Source of the DNA: Gracilibacillus salitolerans
GTDB taxonomy: Bacteria; Bacillota; Bacilli; Bacillales; Amphibacillaceae
Reading direction: 5' to 3'
Assembly (NCBI RefSeq): GCF_009650095.1
Contig: NZ_CP045915.1
Location: 2,294,001-2,358,000, forward strand
DNA: 64,000 nt
Every line of letters starts with the position of its first letter. The stretch's first letter is position 1. Below are positions 33,112-43,788 of this stretch, piece after piece. The notes beneath the pieces are model-generated. The model searched no databases. It was not told the origin of the DNA and saw only the letters and a program-made list of their open reading frames with translations. The translations under genes and the position numbers were made by a program.

Positions 33112-34776
33112 GTGACGCAAAAAAACATAGGTGGAGCATTGTTTGCCAATATGGTATTAGCTGGTGCGCGCAGCTTAGCAAATAATGCAGAAAAAATAGA
33201 TGCTTTAAATGTCTTCCCAGTACCTGATGGTGATACTGGGACCAATATGAATTTATCGATTACTTCAGGAGCAAGCGAAGTTAAAAAAGCAAATCATGAA
33301 AGTGTCTCCGTTGTAGCTAACGCATTTGCTAAAGGATTGCTAATGGGAGCAAGAGGTAATTCAGGTGTTATCTTATCACAATTATTCAGAGGCTTTGCCA
33401 AAGGGTTAGAAGGGAAAACTAACTTGGACATTGAAAGTTTCGTTGTAGCACTCGACAGTGGTGTGAATACCGCATATAAAGCAGTAATGAAACCGGTAGA
33501 AGGAACGATTCTTACCGTTGCGAAAGACACAGCTGCTGAAGCAAAGGTGATTGCAGAAGAAGAACAGGATGTTATTTCTTTTATGGAACAAGTAGTCCAA
33601 GCTGCCAAACAATCTTTGAAAAGAACGCCGGAACTATTACCAGTATTAAAAGAGGTTGGAGTAGTTGATAGTGGTGGACAGGGCTTAGTCGTTATCTATG
33701 AAGGATTTTTAGCAGCGTTAAAAGGGGAAGAAGTACCTGAATCTTCTCAAGATGACACAATGGATTTAGATGACCTTGTCAATGCAGAGCATCACAAGCT
33801 GGCACAAGACTATATGAGTACGGATGAGATTGAGTATGGTTATTGTACAGAGTTTATGGTTCGTTTTGAAAAAGATAAACTGAAAGACCATCCATATGAT
33901 GATGCGACGTTTAGAGAAGAATTAAGCGAGCATGGTGACTCCTTATTAGTAGTATCAGATGACGAAATTGTGAAAGTTCATATTCATGCGGAATACCCTG
34001 GTGATGTTTTCAATTTAGGACAACGTTTTGGTAGTTTTATTAATTTAAAAGTAGAGAATATGAGAGAACAACATTCCAACATTGTTGATCAGAAAGAGGA
34101 TAAACCAAAGGCTAAACAACCTTTTGGAGTTGTAACAGTTGCTATGGGAGATGGGCTAACGCAATTATTTAAAAGCCTAGGAGCAACGGTGGTGATTCAA
34201 GGTGGTCAAACGATGAATCCAAGTACACAGGATTTAGCGAATGCCGTAGAAGAGGCAAACGCCGAAAATGTTATTATCTTGCCAAATAACAAGAATATCG
34301 TGATGGCTGCTGAACAGGCTGCAGAATTAGCGGAAGTTAATGTAGTAGTAGTGCCGACGAAAACAATCCCACAAGGTATGTCAGCTATGTTAACGTATAA
34401 TCCGGAGGTTAGTTTAGACGACAATAAAGAAACAATGACTGATGCAAGCCAGGAAGTGAAAACGGGTCAAGTTACCTATGCCGTTCGTGATACACAGATA
34501 GAAGGTATGACGATTGAAAATGGGCATTATATGGGGCTTGCTGATGGAAAAATTAAAGTAACTAATGCTGATCAAATGACTGTTATTAAGGAATTATTAA
34601 CAGAAATGATTGATGCAGATGAAGACGAGATTGTCACTGTTATTCGTGGAGAAGAAACTTTTGATCAAGAAGAAAGTGAGATTATTGCATTTATTGAGGA
34701 TAATTTTGAAGATATAGAAGTGGAAGTTCATCGAGGGAACCAACCGATCTATTCTTATATATTTTCTATCGAATAA
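33112..34776 (+). CDS. fakA: Fatty acid kinase subunit FakA (YloV, DegV-partner kinase)
   Basis: A 554-residue DhaL/DegV-partner kinase phosphorylating fatty acids bound to FakB (DegV) proteins, feeding exogenous fatty acids to phospholipid synthesis. The N-terminal DhaL domain (1-200) binds ATP through NVFPVPDGDTGTNMNLS, GARGNSGVILSQLF and VVDSGGQGLVVI. The middle and C-terminal parts have CTEFMVRFE, HIHAEYPGDVFNLG and the LPNNKNI segment. The GTG start at 33112 follows GGGAGGAAC. Its link to plsX/fapR lipid genes 4 kb downstream is functionally apt. In B. subtilis sdaAB-sdaAA would follow; here element copy B does. Confidence 0.93.
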   Translation: MTQKNIGGALFANMVLAGARSLANNAEKIDALNVFPVPDGDTGTNMNLSITSGASEVKKANHESVSVVANAFAKGLLMGARGNSGVILSQLFRGFAKGLEGKTNLDIESFVVALDSGVNTAYKAVMKPVEGTILTVAKDTAAEAKVIAEEEQDVISFMEQVVQAAKQSLKRTPELLPVLKEVGVVDSGGQGLVVIYEGFLAALKGEEVPESSQDDTMDLDDLVNAEHHKLAQDYMSTDEIEYGYCTEFMVRFEKDKLKDHPYDDATFREELSEHGDSLLVVSDDEIVKVHIHAEYPGDVFNLGQRFGSFINLKVENMREQHSNIVDQKEDKPKAKQPFGVVTVAMGDGLTQLFKSLGATVVIQGGQTMNPSTQDLANAVEEANAENVIILPNNKNIVMAAEQAAELAEVNVVVVPTKTIPQGMSAMLTYNPEVSLDDNKETMTDASQEVKTGQVTYAVRDTQIEGMTIENGHYMGLADGKIKVTNADQMTVIKELLTEMIDADEDEIVTVIRGEETFDQEESEIIAFIEDNFEDIEVEVHRGNQPIYSYIFSIE

Positions 34777-34780
34777 AACC

Positions 34781-34813
34781 AAAAGCTCTATCCAAGGCGA
34801 TAGAGCTTTTTAT
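34781..34813 (+). terminator. Terminator after fakA
   Basis: A 12-bp perfect stem, AAAAGCTCTATC (34781-34792) / GATAGAGCTTTT (34799-34810), is followed by TATCC. Confidence 0.85.
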
Positions 34814-34849
34814 CCATGATAAGAACAAAATTAATCGAGCACAAAACCG

Positions 34850-35296
34850 ATAAACTGAGAAGTTATACTCTTCTCTTTTAGAGATGTGCTTTTCTTCCAT
34901 TCTTTTATTGATGAGTGCATGATCATCGCTGTGGAAAAATACTCCCTTTCCGGGGGCGGTTTTTAGTTAACTTGGTAAAGAAAAGCACTTTACCAAGTGG
35001 ATCTTCAGCTCGCGCTATTCCCCCAGGAGTGTCGCATTTTTCCGCAGCTTATATTAGTTTTTTATAAAGTAACTGAAAACCCTAGAATACCATTCCATGA
35101 GTTATATTCTTCCACTAATCAAAGAATCTTACTATCACAGGCAGAATACGAAGACTCCAGTGGGAACAGCGCGAGCCGATGACCCTGCACCCGGCCGGAA
35201 AGCGAAGTATTCTGCCGGAGCGATTCACAGCATCATCTAAAATAAGAATGGAAGAAAGCTTCATCCTATAATATTCATTAATTCACGGTTTTAACC
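34850..35296. repeat. Nested-palindrome intergenic element, copy B
   Basis: Outer arms are ATAAACTGAGAAGTTAT / ATTCACGGTTTTAACC, with TTCTTCCATTCT / AGAATGGAAGAA inside. The left module, 34928-35048 (121 bp), has tips GCTGTGGAAAAATAC / GCATTTTTCCGCAGC and carries cassette II (CTTGGTAAAG-AAAAGCA-CTTTACCAAG). The right module, 35140-35216, is only 77 bp. It has intact tips GGCAGAATAC / GTATTCTGCC but the inner cassette is reduced to a short GC-rich piece. It replaces the sdaAB-sdaAA position of B. subtilis. Confidence 0.85.
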
Positions 35297-35385
35297 TTCT
35301 GGGAATCCGGTGAAGTGAATGGGTGGGTTTTGCTGAATATTGTTATGTTCGTATTCTATAATTGAATTAAGAGAGTGTGAGTGAA

Positions 35386-37419
35386 ATGAATAATATTTCT
35401 GTTCAAGATGTGAAAGGTGTCGGGCCAAAGCTTGCTGAAACGCTCAAGAAAATTGGTATCCACACGGTTGAAGATCTGCTATATTACTTTCCTAACCGAT
35501 ATGATCATTATGAACAAAAACCACTTCATGAACTGATACATAATGAAAAAGTGACGATAGTAGGTGAAGTAATTCACGATCCAACTGTACAATTTTATCA
35601 GAGAAAAAAATCACGAATGATAGTTTCTTTGCGTGTAGATGGAGCAGTTGTAAAGGGTGTCCTCTTTAACCGTGCTTTTGCAAAAAAACATTTTATTCCT
35701 GGTGAGGAAGTATCGGTAAATGGAAAATGGGATCAGCATCGATTACAAATAACGATTGATAATTATAAAATGGGCACGATAGACGGCTCAAGCCCTATTA
35801 CTCCGATTTACTCTTCTAAAGGAGACATAAAAAATGCCCAATTCCAAAAAATCACGGAGAATGCTTTGTCTTCCTTCCGTGACCAAGTTACTGAAATTAT
35901 CCCGACTTCTTACTTAGTTAATTACAAATTACCGAATCGGACCGATGCCTTGGAAAATATTCATTTTCCTTCATCTTTTCAACAATTAAAACATGCAAAG
36001 AGACGTTTTATCTATGAAGAATTATTACTGTTTCAAATAAAAATGCAACTCTACCGAAAGAGAAATAGGGAAGCTACAGAAGGTAATGCGAAAGAAATCA
36101 GCATGAAAAAAGTAAAACAATTGATGGAGCAGTTTCCTTTTACCCTAACTTCTGCTCAAAAAAAATCCTTAGCAGAAATTTTCAAGGATTTGCAATCGCC
36201 TTACCGGATGAATCGATTGTTACAGGGAGATGTAGGTTCAGGTAAGACTGCTGTAGCAGTTATTAGTCTTTATGGTGTTGTTACAACTGGTGAACAAGTT
36301 GCTTTAATGGTGCCAACAGAAATATTAGCGGAACAACATGAAGAATCACTAAAACAGTTGCTACCAGTTGATGTGAAGGTTCAGCGGTTAACAGGATCAA
36401 TAAAAGGCAAAAAAAGAAAAGAAACGTTAACAGAAATTGAAAACGGCTCATGTGATGTCGTGATAGGTACACACGCACTTATTCAAGATGATGTTAATTT
36501 TCACAATTTAGGATATGTCATTATTGATGAACAACATCGGTTTGGTGTGCAACAACGTAACACATTACGTGAAAAAGGTATACTAGCAGATATTTTATTT
36601 ATGACAGCAACGCCTATACCAAGAACTTTATCCATTACTGCTTTTGGAGATATGGATGTATCAAAAATTGATGAAATGCCTAAAGGCAGGAAGCCGGTTG
36701 AAACATATTGGGTCAAGCATAATATGTTTGAAAGAACCGTTAATTTTGTATATAAGGAAATAAAGAAAGGATCTCAAGCATATATTATTTGTCCGTTAAT
36801 TGAGGAATCAGATAAATTAGATATTCAAAATGCACTGGATTTATATCATCAATTACAAGAGATTTTAAAAGGGAAAGCAACAGTAGGACTTATGCATGGC
36901 AGATTAACTACAGAAGAAAAAGAACAAGTAATGAATGATTTTGCTGAAAATAAGGTACAAATATTAGTTTCGACGACAGTAGTAGAAGTAGGGGTTAATG
37001 TTCCGAATGCTACGGTGATGATGATTCAAGACGCAGATCGATTTGGATTATCACAATTACACCAATTAAGAGGACGTGTCGGGAGAAGTGACAAGCAAAG
37101 TTATTGTATTTTAGTAGCAGATCCTAAAGGTGAAACAGGGAAAGAACGCATGCGAATTATGACTGAAACAACTGATGGATTTGTTTTAGCAGAGCGAGAT
37201 TTAGAACTTCGTGGACCTGGTGATATATTTGGTGTTAAACAAAGCGGGTTACCGGAATTTAAATTAGCAGATTTGGTACATGATTATCGAGCATTAGAAA
37301 CAGCAAGAGATGATGCAGTAGATATTGTGGAAAATGAATTATGGAAGGCTTCCGAGTTTCAAGCATTGATTAAGTACTTACTTTCTAAAATTGAAATTGA
37401 TCAGCAATTATTAAATTAG
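35386..37419 (+). CDS. recG: ATP-dependent DNA helicase RecG
   Basis: A 677-residue branch-migration helicase that remodels stalled forks and recombination intermediates. The N-terminal region has VKGVGPKLAETLKKIGIHTVEDLLYYFPNRYD, and the wedge/OB domain (about 60-150) follows. Walker A is LLQGDVGSGKTAVAV, DExx YVIIDEQHRFGVQQR, and motif III FMTATPIPRTL. Motifs V-VI are STTVVEVGVNVPNATVMMI and LRGRVGRSDKQSYC, then the TRG segment. ATG 35386 is taken as start; an in-frame GTG lies at 35377. It begins directly after element copy B. Confidence 0.95.
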   Translation: MNNISVQDVKGVGPKLAETLKKIGIHTVEDLLYYFPNRYDHYEQKPLHELIHNEKVTIVGEVIHDPTVQFYQRKKSRMIVSLRVDGAVVKGVLFNRAFAKKHFIPGEEVSVNGKWDQHRLQITIDNYKMGTIDGSSPITPIYSSKGDIKNAQFQKITENALSSFRDQVTEIIPTSYLVNYKLPNRTDALENIHFPSSFQQLKHAKRRFIYEELLLFQIKMQLYRKRNREATEGNAKEISMKKVKQLMEQFPFTLTSAQKKSLAEIFKDLQSPYRMNRLLQGDVGSGKTAVAVISLYGVVTTGEQVALMVPTEILAEQHEESLKQLLPVDVKVQRLTGSIKGKKRKETLTEIENGSCDVVIGTHALIQDDVNFHNLGYVIIDEQHRFGVQQRNTLREKGILADILFMTATPIPRTLSITAFGDMDVSKIDEMPKGRKPVETYWVKHNMFERTVNFVYKEIKKGSQAYIICPLIEESDKLDIQNALDLYHQLQEILKGKATVGLMHGRLTTEEKEQVMNDFAENKVQILVSTTVVEVGVNVPNATVMMIQDADRFGLSQLHQLRGRVGRSDKQSYCILVADPKGETGKERMRIMTETTDGFVLAERDLELRGPGDIFGVKQSGLPEFKLADLVHDYRALETARDDAVDIVENELWKASEFQALIKYLLSKIEIDQQLLN

Positions 37420-37425
37420 ATTCAC

Positions 37426-37475
37426 TTGCATAATTTTTAATGGTATTATATATTACTATTAGTACCTAGTCATAA
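37426..37475 (+). promoter_or_regulatory. fapR promoter with FapR operator
   Basis: -35 TTGCAT (37426-37431), a 17-nt spacer and -10 TATATT (37449-37454) are followed by TTAGTACCTAGTCATAA (37459-37475). This closely matches the FapR operator (TTAGTACC-type) placed over the transcription start. It predicts malonyl-CoA-responsive autorepression of the fapR-plsX-fabD-fabG unit. Confidence 0.85.
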
Positions 37476-37520
37476 TTTTCCGATTAACGGATGATGACTT
37501 GCAGATGGACGGTGGAATTC

Positions 37521-38102
37521 ATGAAAAGAAATAAAAAAGAACGGCAGTCGATGTTAAAGGAAACAATCGAAGCAAAGCCCTTCATCACTGATGATGCACT
37601 AGCAAAATTATTTGATGTCAGTATACAGACGATCCGTTTAGATCGGATGGAGTTAAATATTCCGGAGTTACGTGAACGGATCAAATCAGTCGCAACAAAT
37701 AATTGGAATGAAACGGTTAAGGCATTACCAATCGATGAGGTTATCGGCGAAATTATTGACCTAGAGTTAGATGAGCGTGCCATTTCCATATTGGATATTA
37801 CTACAGAGCATGTTTTTTCACGAAATAAAATTGCGCGGGGGCATCATTTGTTCGCCCAGGCAAACTCTCTTGCTGTTGCTGTTATCAATGATGAACTAGC
37901 CCTAACAGCTAATGCTGATATTAAATTTACCCGTCAAGTAGTACAGGGAGAACGAGTTATTGCAAAAGCACACGTAGCAGGCACAGAAAAAAACAATCGT
38001 ACGGTAGTAGAAGTGCATAGCTATGTAGATAACGAAACGGTTTTTTCAGGAGTATTTGAAATGTTTCGATCGAATCAAGAGAAGGAAGGGAACGAGTCAT
38101 GA
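37521..38102 (+). CDS. fapR: Fatty acid biosynthesis repressor FapR
   Basis: A 193-residue repressor with an N-terminal DeoR-like HTH ([34 protein letters not shown], about 25-60). A C-terminal hot-dog domain binds malonyl-CoA ([38 protein letters not shown] core). Malonyl-CoA releases it from operators of lipid genes. The start is ATG 37521 (MKRNKKERQ) after GGTGG; an upstream in-frame ATG at 37491 lies too near the operator. It overlaps plsX by 4 nt. Its own operator is at 37459-37475. Confidence 0.95.
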   Translation: MKRNKKERQSMLKETIEAKPFITDDALAKLFDVSIQTIRLDRMELNIPELRERIKSVATNNWNETVKALPIDEVIGEIIDLELDERAISILDITTEHVFSRNKIARGHHLFAQANSLAVAVINDELALTANADIKFTRQVVQGERVIAKAHVAGTEKNNRTVVEVHSYVDNETVFSGVFEMFRSNQEKEGNES

Positions 38103-39103
38103 AAATCGCAATCGATGCTATGGGCGGTGACCACGCACCGAAAGAAATTGTATTAGGGGCATTAAAAGCAGTGAATCATTTTGATAATCTGGAAATTACG
38201 TTAATTGGTGATGAAAAAAAGATAACACCACATACTGATAACCATGATTCAATTGAAATTATTCATACAGAAGAGAAGATTACTAGTGATGATGAACCAG
38301 TAAAAGCTGTTCGGCGTAAAAAGAATGCTTCGTTAGTGCTCATGGCAAACGAAGTAAAAACAGGACGAGCAGATGCTTGTATTTCGGCAGGTAACACAGG
38401 GGCTTTAATGAGTGCAGGATTGTTTGTAGTCGGTAGAATCAAGGGGATAGATCGCCCAGCATTAAGTCCGACGCTTCCAACCGTTAATGGCGATGGGTTC
38501 TTATTGTTGGATGTAGGTGCAAATGTTGATGCAAAAGCCCAACACCTCCAGCAATATGGTTTAATGGGATCAATTTATATGGAAAAAGTTCGCCAAGTAA
38601 AGAATCCTCGTGTGGGCCTCTTGAATGTTGGAACAGAAGAGGGGAAAGGGAATGACTTAACGAAAAAAGCATTTGAGCTGTTACAGCAGCTGCCGATAAA
38701 TTTCGTCGGTAATGTCGAGGCAAGAGATCTATTAAATGGTGTAGCGGATGTTGTAGTTACGGATGGATTTAGTGGAAATATTGCGTTAAAAACAGTGGAA
38801 GGAACAGCTTTGACCATGTTTTCGATGATTAAGGACACATTTATGACCAATACCAAAACAAAACTCGCTGCCGCTCTTGTTAAAAAAGACTTAAAAGGCT
38901 TAAAAGAGAAATTAGATTATTCAGAGTATGGCGGGGCTGCATTATTTGGCCTAGCTGCTCCGGTTATTAAAGCACATGGTTCATCTAATCAGCAAGCCAT
39001 TTTCAGTGCCATCCAACAAACCATAAACATTGTGGATAAAAATGTAATAGCCAAAATAGAAGCAGACGTAAAAACATTACAAGCTGCTACGGAGGAGGAA
39101 TAA
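38099..39103 (+). CDS. plsX: Phosphate acyltransferase PlsX
   Basis: A 334-residue enzyme converting acyl-ACP to acyl-phosphate for PlsY, the first step of phosphatidic acid synthesis; peripheral membrane protein. Motifs are [71 protein letters not shown] and [17 protein letters not shown]. Coupled to fapR by an ATGA overlap and followed by fabD after 3 bp. Confidence 0.95.
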   Translation: MKIAIDAMGGDHAPKEIVLGALKAVNHFDNLEITLIGDEKKITPHTDNHDSIEIIHTEEKITSDDEPVKAVRRKKNASLVLMANEVKTGRADACISAGNTGALMSAGLFVVGRIKGIDRPALSPTLPTVNGDGFLLLDVGANVDAKAQHLQQYGLMGSIYMEKVRQVKNPRVGLLNVGTEEGKGNDLTKKAFELLQQLPINFVGNVEARDLLNGVADVVVTDGFSGNIALKTVEGTALTMFSMIKDTFMTNTKTKLAAALVKKDLKGLKEKLDYSEYGGAALFGLAAPVIKAHGSSNQQAIFSAIQQTINIVDKNVIAKIEADVKTLQAATEEE

Positions 39104-39106
39104 ATC

Positions 39107-40051
39107 GTGAAGAAAGTCGCTTTTATTTATCCTGGTCAAGGATCACAAGTCGTCGAAATGGGGAAGGATTTATATGAAGAGTACCCACAGGTAAGGGAGC
39201 TTTTTGATAGTGCCAATGAACACTTAGGATATGATTTAACATCGATTATGTTTGAAGGTCCTAGAGAAGTGTTAACAAAAACAGAAAATACACAACCTGC
39301 TTTGTTGTCAGTTAGTACAGCTATCACCAAAATTTTAGCAGAAAATGATATCACTCCGTCTGTTACGAGTGGCCACAGTCTTGGTGAATACAGTGCACTA
39401 GTTGCAGCTAATGCTATCTCCTACTCTGATGCTGTTTCTTTAGTTCATCAAAGGGGTAAGCTAATGGAAAATGCCTATCCTGAAGGAAAAGGTTCCATGG
39501 CGGCTGTTTTAGGAATGGATCAAAAAACATTAAGTAATGAACTGCATAACATCAGTGAACAGGTGGATGGCGTTATCGAAATTGCTAACCTTAACTGTCC
39601 AGGACAAATCGTCGTATCTGGAACGAAATCAGCAATTGATACAGCAGCCCGCCATTTAAAAGAAGCGGGTGCAAAACGTGTATTACCGTTACCTGTGAGT
39701 GGGCCTTTTCACTCAAGTCTTATGAAACCAGCAGCTGAAGAGTTTCAACAATTAGTACATAATATCAAGTGGTCTGATGCAGAAATACCTGTTTATGCAA
39801 ATGTCACTGCCGAAAAAGTCACTGAAAAAGAACAAATTCAACAATTATTAGTAGAACAATTATATTCTCCAGTACGTTTTGAAGAAATTATCGAACAACT
39901 ATTGGAAGAGCCTCTTGATGCGATCGTCGAAGTAGGAAGTGGCAAAGTATTAACAGGCCTCGTTAAAAAAGTAAATCGTCGAGCGAATACTTTTAGTGTC
40001 CAAGACGCAGCATCATTAGTTGAATTTATCGAGTGGATCAAGGAGGATTAA
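39107..40051 (+). CDS. fabD: Malonyl CoA-acyl carrier protein transacylase
   Basis: A 314-residue transacylase loading malonyl from CoA onto ACP. Catalytic Ser is in [16 protein letters not shown] (GHSLGE), Arg in [11 protein letters not shown], and His in [14 protein letters not shown]; the N terminus [17 protein letters not shown] is typical. The GTG start has GGAGGAGG 7 nt upstream. It is in the FapR-controlled run, 2 bp before fabG. Confidence 0.95.
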   Translation: MKKVAFIYPGQGSQVVEMGKDLYEEYPQVRELFDSANEHLGYDLTSIMFEGPREVLTKTENTQPALLSVSTAITKILAENDITPSVTSGHSLGEYSALVAANAISYSDAVSLVHQRGKLMENAYPEGKGSMAAVLGMDQKTLSNELHNISEQVDGVIEIANLNCPGQIVVSGTKSAIDTAARHLKEAGAKRVLPLPVSGPFHSSLMKPAAEEFQQLVHNIKWSDAEIPVYANVTAEKVTEKEQIQQLLVEQLYSPVRFEEIIEQLLEEPLDAIVEVGSGKVLTGLVKKVNRRANTFSVQDAASLVEFIEWIKED

Positions 40052-40053
40052 TT

Positions 40054-40794
40054 ATGTTAAAGGATCAAGTAGCACTGATAACAGGTGCTTCAAGAGGAAT
40101 CGGACGTGAAATTGCTTTAACTTTTGCTAGTAAAGGTGCAAAAGTAGTGGTAAACTACTCCGGTAGTGAAGATAAAGCTCAGGAAGTAGTTGATAAAATC
40201 ATTGCTAGTGGTGGAGAAGCAATCAAGGTCAAAGCAAATGTCAGTGACGAAAATGATGTGAAAGCAATAGTGAAAGAAACGACGAAAACTTTTGGAAGCC
40301 TCGATATTTTAGTAAATAATGCAGGTATTACAAAAGATAATTTATTGATGCGAATGAGTGAAGCTGATTTTGATGATGTTATTGACATTAATTTAAAAGG
40401 TGTATTCTTATGTACCAAAGCAGTAACACGTCAAATGATGAAACAAAAAAGCGGACGGATTATTAATGTATCATCTGTTGTTGGTATAAGTGGGAACCCT
40501 GGTCAGGCGAATTACGTATCGGCCAAAGCGGGTGTAATTGGTTTAACTAAAACAACTGCGAAAGAATTAGCAGCGAGAAATATTTTAGTCAATGCTATTG
40601 CGCCTGGATTTATCGCAACAGATATGACGGAAAAACTCACAGAAGAACAGAAAGAGCAAATGCTAGCATTAATTCCATTGAATAAATTGGGTAGAGCGAA
40701 AGATGTAGCCAATGTTGCTTTATTTTTAGCTTCCGAACAAGCTAACTATGTTACGGGACAAACCATACCAGTTGATGGAGGTATGGTTATGTAA
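40054..40794 (+). CDS. fabG: 3-oxoacyl-ACP reductase FabG
   Basis: A 246-residue SDR enzyme reducing 3-ketoacyl-ACP with NADPH. It has the nucleotide loop [26 protein letters not shown], catalytic Ser in [27 protein letters not shown] (Tyr-x3-Lys), and [15 protein letters not shown]. The start is ATG 40054 with AAGGAGGATTAATT; a start inside fabD (40033) is unlikely. acpP follows 35 bp later with its own strong ribosome-binding site. Confidence 0.95.
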   Translation: MLKDQVALITGASRGIGREIALTFASKGAKVVVNYSGSEDKAQEVVDKIIASGGEAIKVKANVSDENDVKAIVKETTKTFGSLDILVNNAGITKDNLLMRMSEADFDDVIDINLKGVFLCTKAVTRQMMKQKSGRIINVSSVVGISGNPGQANYVSAKAGVIGLTKTTAKELAARNILVNAIAPGFIATDMTEKLTEEQKEQMLALIPLNKLGRAKDVANVALFLASEQANYVTGQTIPVDGGMVM

Positions 40795-40829
40795 GATAGT
40801 ACATATACTTTGAAAGGAGGTGACGTGAA

Positions 40830-41063
40830 ATGTCAGACACTTTTGAAAAAGTAAAGCAAATCGTTGTCGATCGTCTTGATGTAGACGAAGATAAAGTTAC
40901 GCTTGAAGCATCATTTAAAGATGATTTAGAAGCTGATTCTCTTGATGTTGTAGAACTTGTAATGGAATTAGAAGATGAGTTCGACATGGAAATTGCTGAT
41001 GAAGATGCAGAAAAAATTGCTACAGTAGGTGATGCTGTAACTTACATAGACAGCAACCAATAG
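40830..41063 (+). CDS. acpP: Acyl carrier protein
   Basis: A 77-residue acidic four-helix protein carrying the growing acyl chain on 4'-phosphopantetheine. The attachment Ser is in [20 protein letters not shown] (DSL motif, about Ser37). The ribosome-binding site AAAGGAGGTGA is near perfect, in line with high expression. It ends the fatty-acid unit, with a terminator at 41119. Confidence 0.96.
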   Translation: MSDTFEKVKQIVVDRLDVDEDKVTLEASFKDDLEADSLDVVELVMELEDEFDMEIADEDAEKIATVGDAVTYIDSNQ

Positions 41064-41118
41064 AACTGTTGAAACAAGTAATAAGTGGCTGTATAAAAGT
41101 ATAGTCAAAAAGAGATAA

Positions 41119-41157
41119 ACCCGTTTCAACCAAAATGAAACGGGTTTGTCCTTTTAT
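41119..41157 (+). terminator. Terminator after acpP
   Basis: The stem AAACCCGTTTCA / TGAAACGGGTTT with a short loop is followed by GTCCTTTTATTT. Confidence 0.85.
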
Positions 41158-41190
41158 TTGTAAGAGGAATAAAACCTTTACAATTTAGGG

Positions 41191-41219
41191 TTGGCGATAG
41201 GCTACCTTTCCTTTATAAT
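41191..41219 (+). promoter_or_regulatory. Promoter of rnc
   Basis: TTGGCG (41191-41196), a 17-nt spacer and TATAAT (41214-41219), 38 bp before the rnc start. Confidence 0.6.
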
Positions 41220-41257
41220 AATGACAATGATTGATTTCATGTTGGTAGGTGAAGAAT

Positions 41258-41944
41258 ATGTCAGATTTTAAAGAGCTTCAAGAAAAGTTAGGTATTTTGT
41301 TTGACAATGAAAATTTACTAAAACAAGCCTTTACTCATTCATCTTATGTGAATGAGCACCGGAAAAAGAATCTACTAGATAATGAAAGGTTAGAATTTTT
41401 AGGTGATGCTGTTCTAGAACTGGGAGTCTCTCAATACCTCTATCGAGAGTATGATGATTTAGAGGAAGGAGATTTAACGAAACTGAGAGCTTCTATTGTG
41501 TGTGAACCAGCTTTAGTTAGATTTGCAGAGACACTCGACTTTAGCAAATACGTGTTATTAGGTAAGGGTGAGGAAATGACTGGTGGCCGTAATCGCCCGG
41601 CATTACTAGCAGATGTCTTCGAAGCCTTCATTGGTGCTTTATACTTAGATCAAGGGTATAATCAAGTTATTACCTTCTTAAGGAAGTATGTATACCCAGA
41701 GATTACAACCGGTGCTTTTTCGCATACGATGGATTACAAAAGTCAATTGCAGGAAACAGTGCAGCAACATAAAAATAAGTTAGTGGAATATAGCATTGTA
41801 GATGAGAAAGGTCCTGCACATGACCGTGAATTTTTCTCTGTTGTTACGATAAATGGTAAAACAGCTGGAAAAGGAGTAGGTCGGACGAAAAAAGAAGCAG
41901 AACAACGCGCGGCAAAACAAGCTTTAGACGCTTTGCCTCATTAA
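41258..41944 (+). CDS. rnc: Ribonuclease III
   Basis: A 228-residue dsRNA endonuclease processing rRNA precursors and structured RNAs. The RNase III signature is [21 protein letters not shown] (acidic cluster); the second acidic site is [20 protein letters not shown] dsRBD (about 158-225) has [12 protein letters not shown] and [25 protein letters not shown]. The start is ATG 41258 after TAGGTGA; an in-frame GTG at 41249 overlaps that site. It is separated from smc by a chemoreceptor pseudogene and a yfkK-like gene. Confidence 0.95.
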   Translation: MSDFKELQEKLGILFDNENLLKQAFTHSSYVNEHRKKNLLDNERLEFLGDAVLELGVSQYLYREYDDLEEGDLTKLRASIVCEPALVRFAETLDFSKYVLLGKGEEMTGGRNRPALLADVFEAFIGALYLDQGYNQVITFLRKYVYPEITTGAFSHTMDYKSQLQETVQQHKNKLVEYSIVDEKGPAHDREFFSVVTINGKTAGKGVGRTKKEAEQRAAKQALDALPH

Positions 41945-41976
41945 TGTACTTCATAATGTAGTCTGACAAGGTAAAA

Positions 41977-42010
41977 AAACCCGTTTCATTCGAAACGGGT
42001 TTTTATTTTT
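41977..42010 (+). terminator. Terminator after rnc
   Basis: The stem AAACCCGTTTC / GAAACGGGTTT with an ATTC loop is followed by TTATTTTTTT. It is nearly the same stem sequence as the acpP terminator. Confidence 0.88.
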
Positions 42011-42209
42011 TTAAATAAATCTAATTATAGACAACGTTTTCAATCGTTAGTACAATGTATCCAAGTTAATATTACTATAAATAATAGAATGGTACTCGTT
42101 TATTGAAAAAAGTAAACACATTGAACCATAAAATGCTAAGCTGCAAATTTAAAGTTCATTTGTTAAATTATGTGTTTATAGAGATTTCTTTAATGGAAGG
42201 AGAAAGAAT

Positions 42210-43723
42210 ATGCAAACAATTAACAAAAATCGCATCATTTTAATGTTGTCATTTATCGTACTCATTGCATCTATTATCGTTCACGTACTACATCGTTTTT
42301 TTTATTTATCGGAATATTGGGGGCATCATGGTGCTGACCAATTAACACTAATTACAAATAGCTTCTTATTTATTCCTATTATCTTTTTTGTTGTATCAAT
42401 GATCCTTTATAAAAAGAAGAGTGATCATCGATTAGTTCCACTTTTTAATACACTTACAATTACATTTAGCAGTATGTCGATGGTTGCTGGTGGTGAGGGG
42501 ATGGTGGAGTACCACTTTTCTATTTTTATGGTTGTAGCCATGATTGGTTACTATGAGAAAATTAACTTAATTTTAATCATGACAGTCCTTTTTGCTATTC
42601 AACATATTGCGGGATACTTCTTTTTAGGAGAATATGTTTTTGGGACAAATATTTATCCTTTCACAATGATAGTAGTCCATGCCTTATTTTTAATCGGAAC
42701 ATCTGGTGCAATTATTTGGCAAGTTACACATAAGAGGAGATTAATTGGGGATCTTGGTGAAAAGGAACAAAAACAACTAAAGCTAAGTGGAGTTGTGGAA
42801 AATTTGTCGCAAACTTCAGAGAAAGTAATTAATGTATCTTCACAATTAAAAGAAATTAATCAGTCCAATCAAGCAATTTTTGGGGAAAGTGTATCATACA
42901 TTCAACAGATTGCTAATGGAGCCTTGACTCAGAAACAACAAGTTGAGGAAAACTCAAGATCTATTCAAGCTATGACAACTGACATTCAACATATAGCTGA
43001 ATCTTCGTCAGAAGTGTCTGACATTACGCAAAAGACAGAACAAAATGCTGATGATGGAAATAAGATGATACAAAAAACTGTGATCAGATGGATAATATTA
43101 ATGATAAAGTGAGGACAACTTCTAAGACAGTCCAATTATTAAATAACCGATCAAAAGAAATTGATGGAATTGTCAGCTTAATTACAGACATTTCATCACA
43201 GACAAATTTACTTGCTTTAAATGCAGCGATTGAAGCTGCCAGAGCTGGAGAACATGGGAAAGGGTTTGCTGTGGTAGCGGATGAAGTACGTAAATTATCG
43301 GAGCAAACAGTGGATTCTGCGGGCCAAATTGCCACCCTTGTTCATTCTATCCAGCAAGAGACAGATACATCTGTTGACTCGATGAACCATGTTATGGAAG
43401 AAGTGGAGAATGGACAACAAATTGTACGAGAAACTGGAAAGATATTTGGTGATATTCATTCATCAATTGGAAAAGTAGCGGACCAGATAAATCAAATTTT
43501 TCACTCCAGTGAAGAAGTATCTACAGTAGCTCAGAAAGCACAGGAATCTATTATAGAAGTGACTACTATTGTGGAAGAAACGACAGAGCATGCCCAAAAA
43601 GCAGTACAAACAAATGAAGAACAACTGAAATCTAATGAATATTTATCTGACTTAATTACTTCCTTAAATGAAATCACATCGATACTAGAAGAGTTAATGG
43701 AAGAGACAAAATTAGTTGAATAA
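42210..43723 (+). pseudogene. Methyl-accepting chemotaxis protein, frameshifted
   Basis: A transducer-like gene of about 504 codons in two frames. The first part (42210-43112) has six hydrophobic helices within the first 175 residues and a linker into the signalling helix. The second (to 43723) has the conserved hairpin tip ([31 protein letters not shown]). The frames join at about 43080-43084, where GTGATCAG probably lost one G (expected V-D-Q-M-D). It lacks HAMP and a large extracellular domain, so it is a membrane- or cytosol-sensing receptor. It interrupts the usual rnc-smc neighbourhood. A sequencing error cannot be excluded. Confidence 0.85.
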
Positions 43724-43750
43724 CAAGTGTGTGGTTTCTCATAGGGTTTT

Positions 43751-43788
43751 AAAGACTTAGGAGATTTCATGAAATCTCCTAAGTCTTT
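43751..43788. terminator. 18-bp perfect palindromic stem after the chemoreceptor
   Basis: AAAGACTTAGGAGATTTC (43751-43768) and GAAATCTCCTAAGTCTTT (43771-43788) pair fully with only AT between. It lies between convergent genes and can act in both directions despite a weak T-run. Confidence 0.75.
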
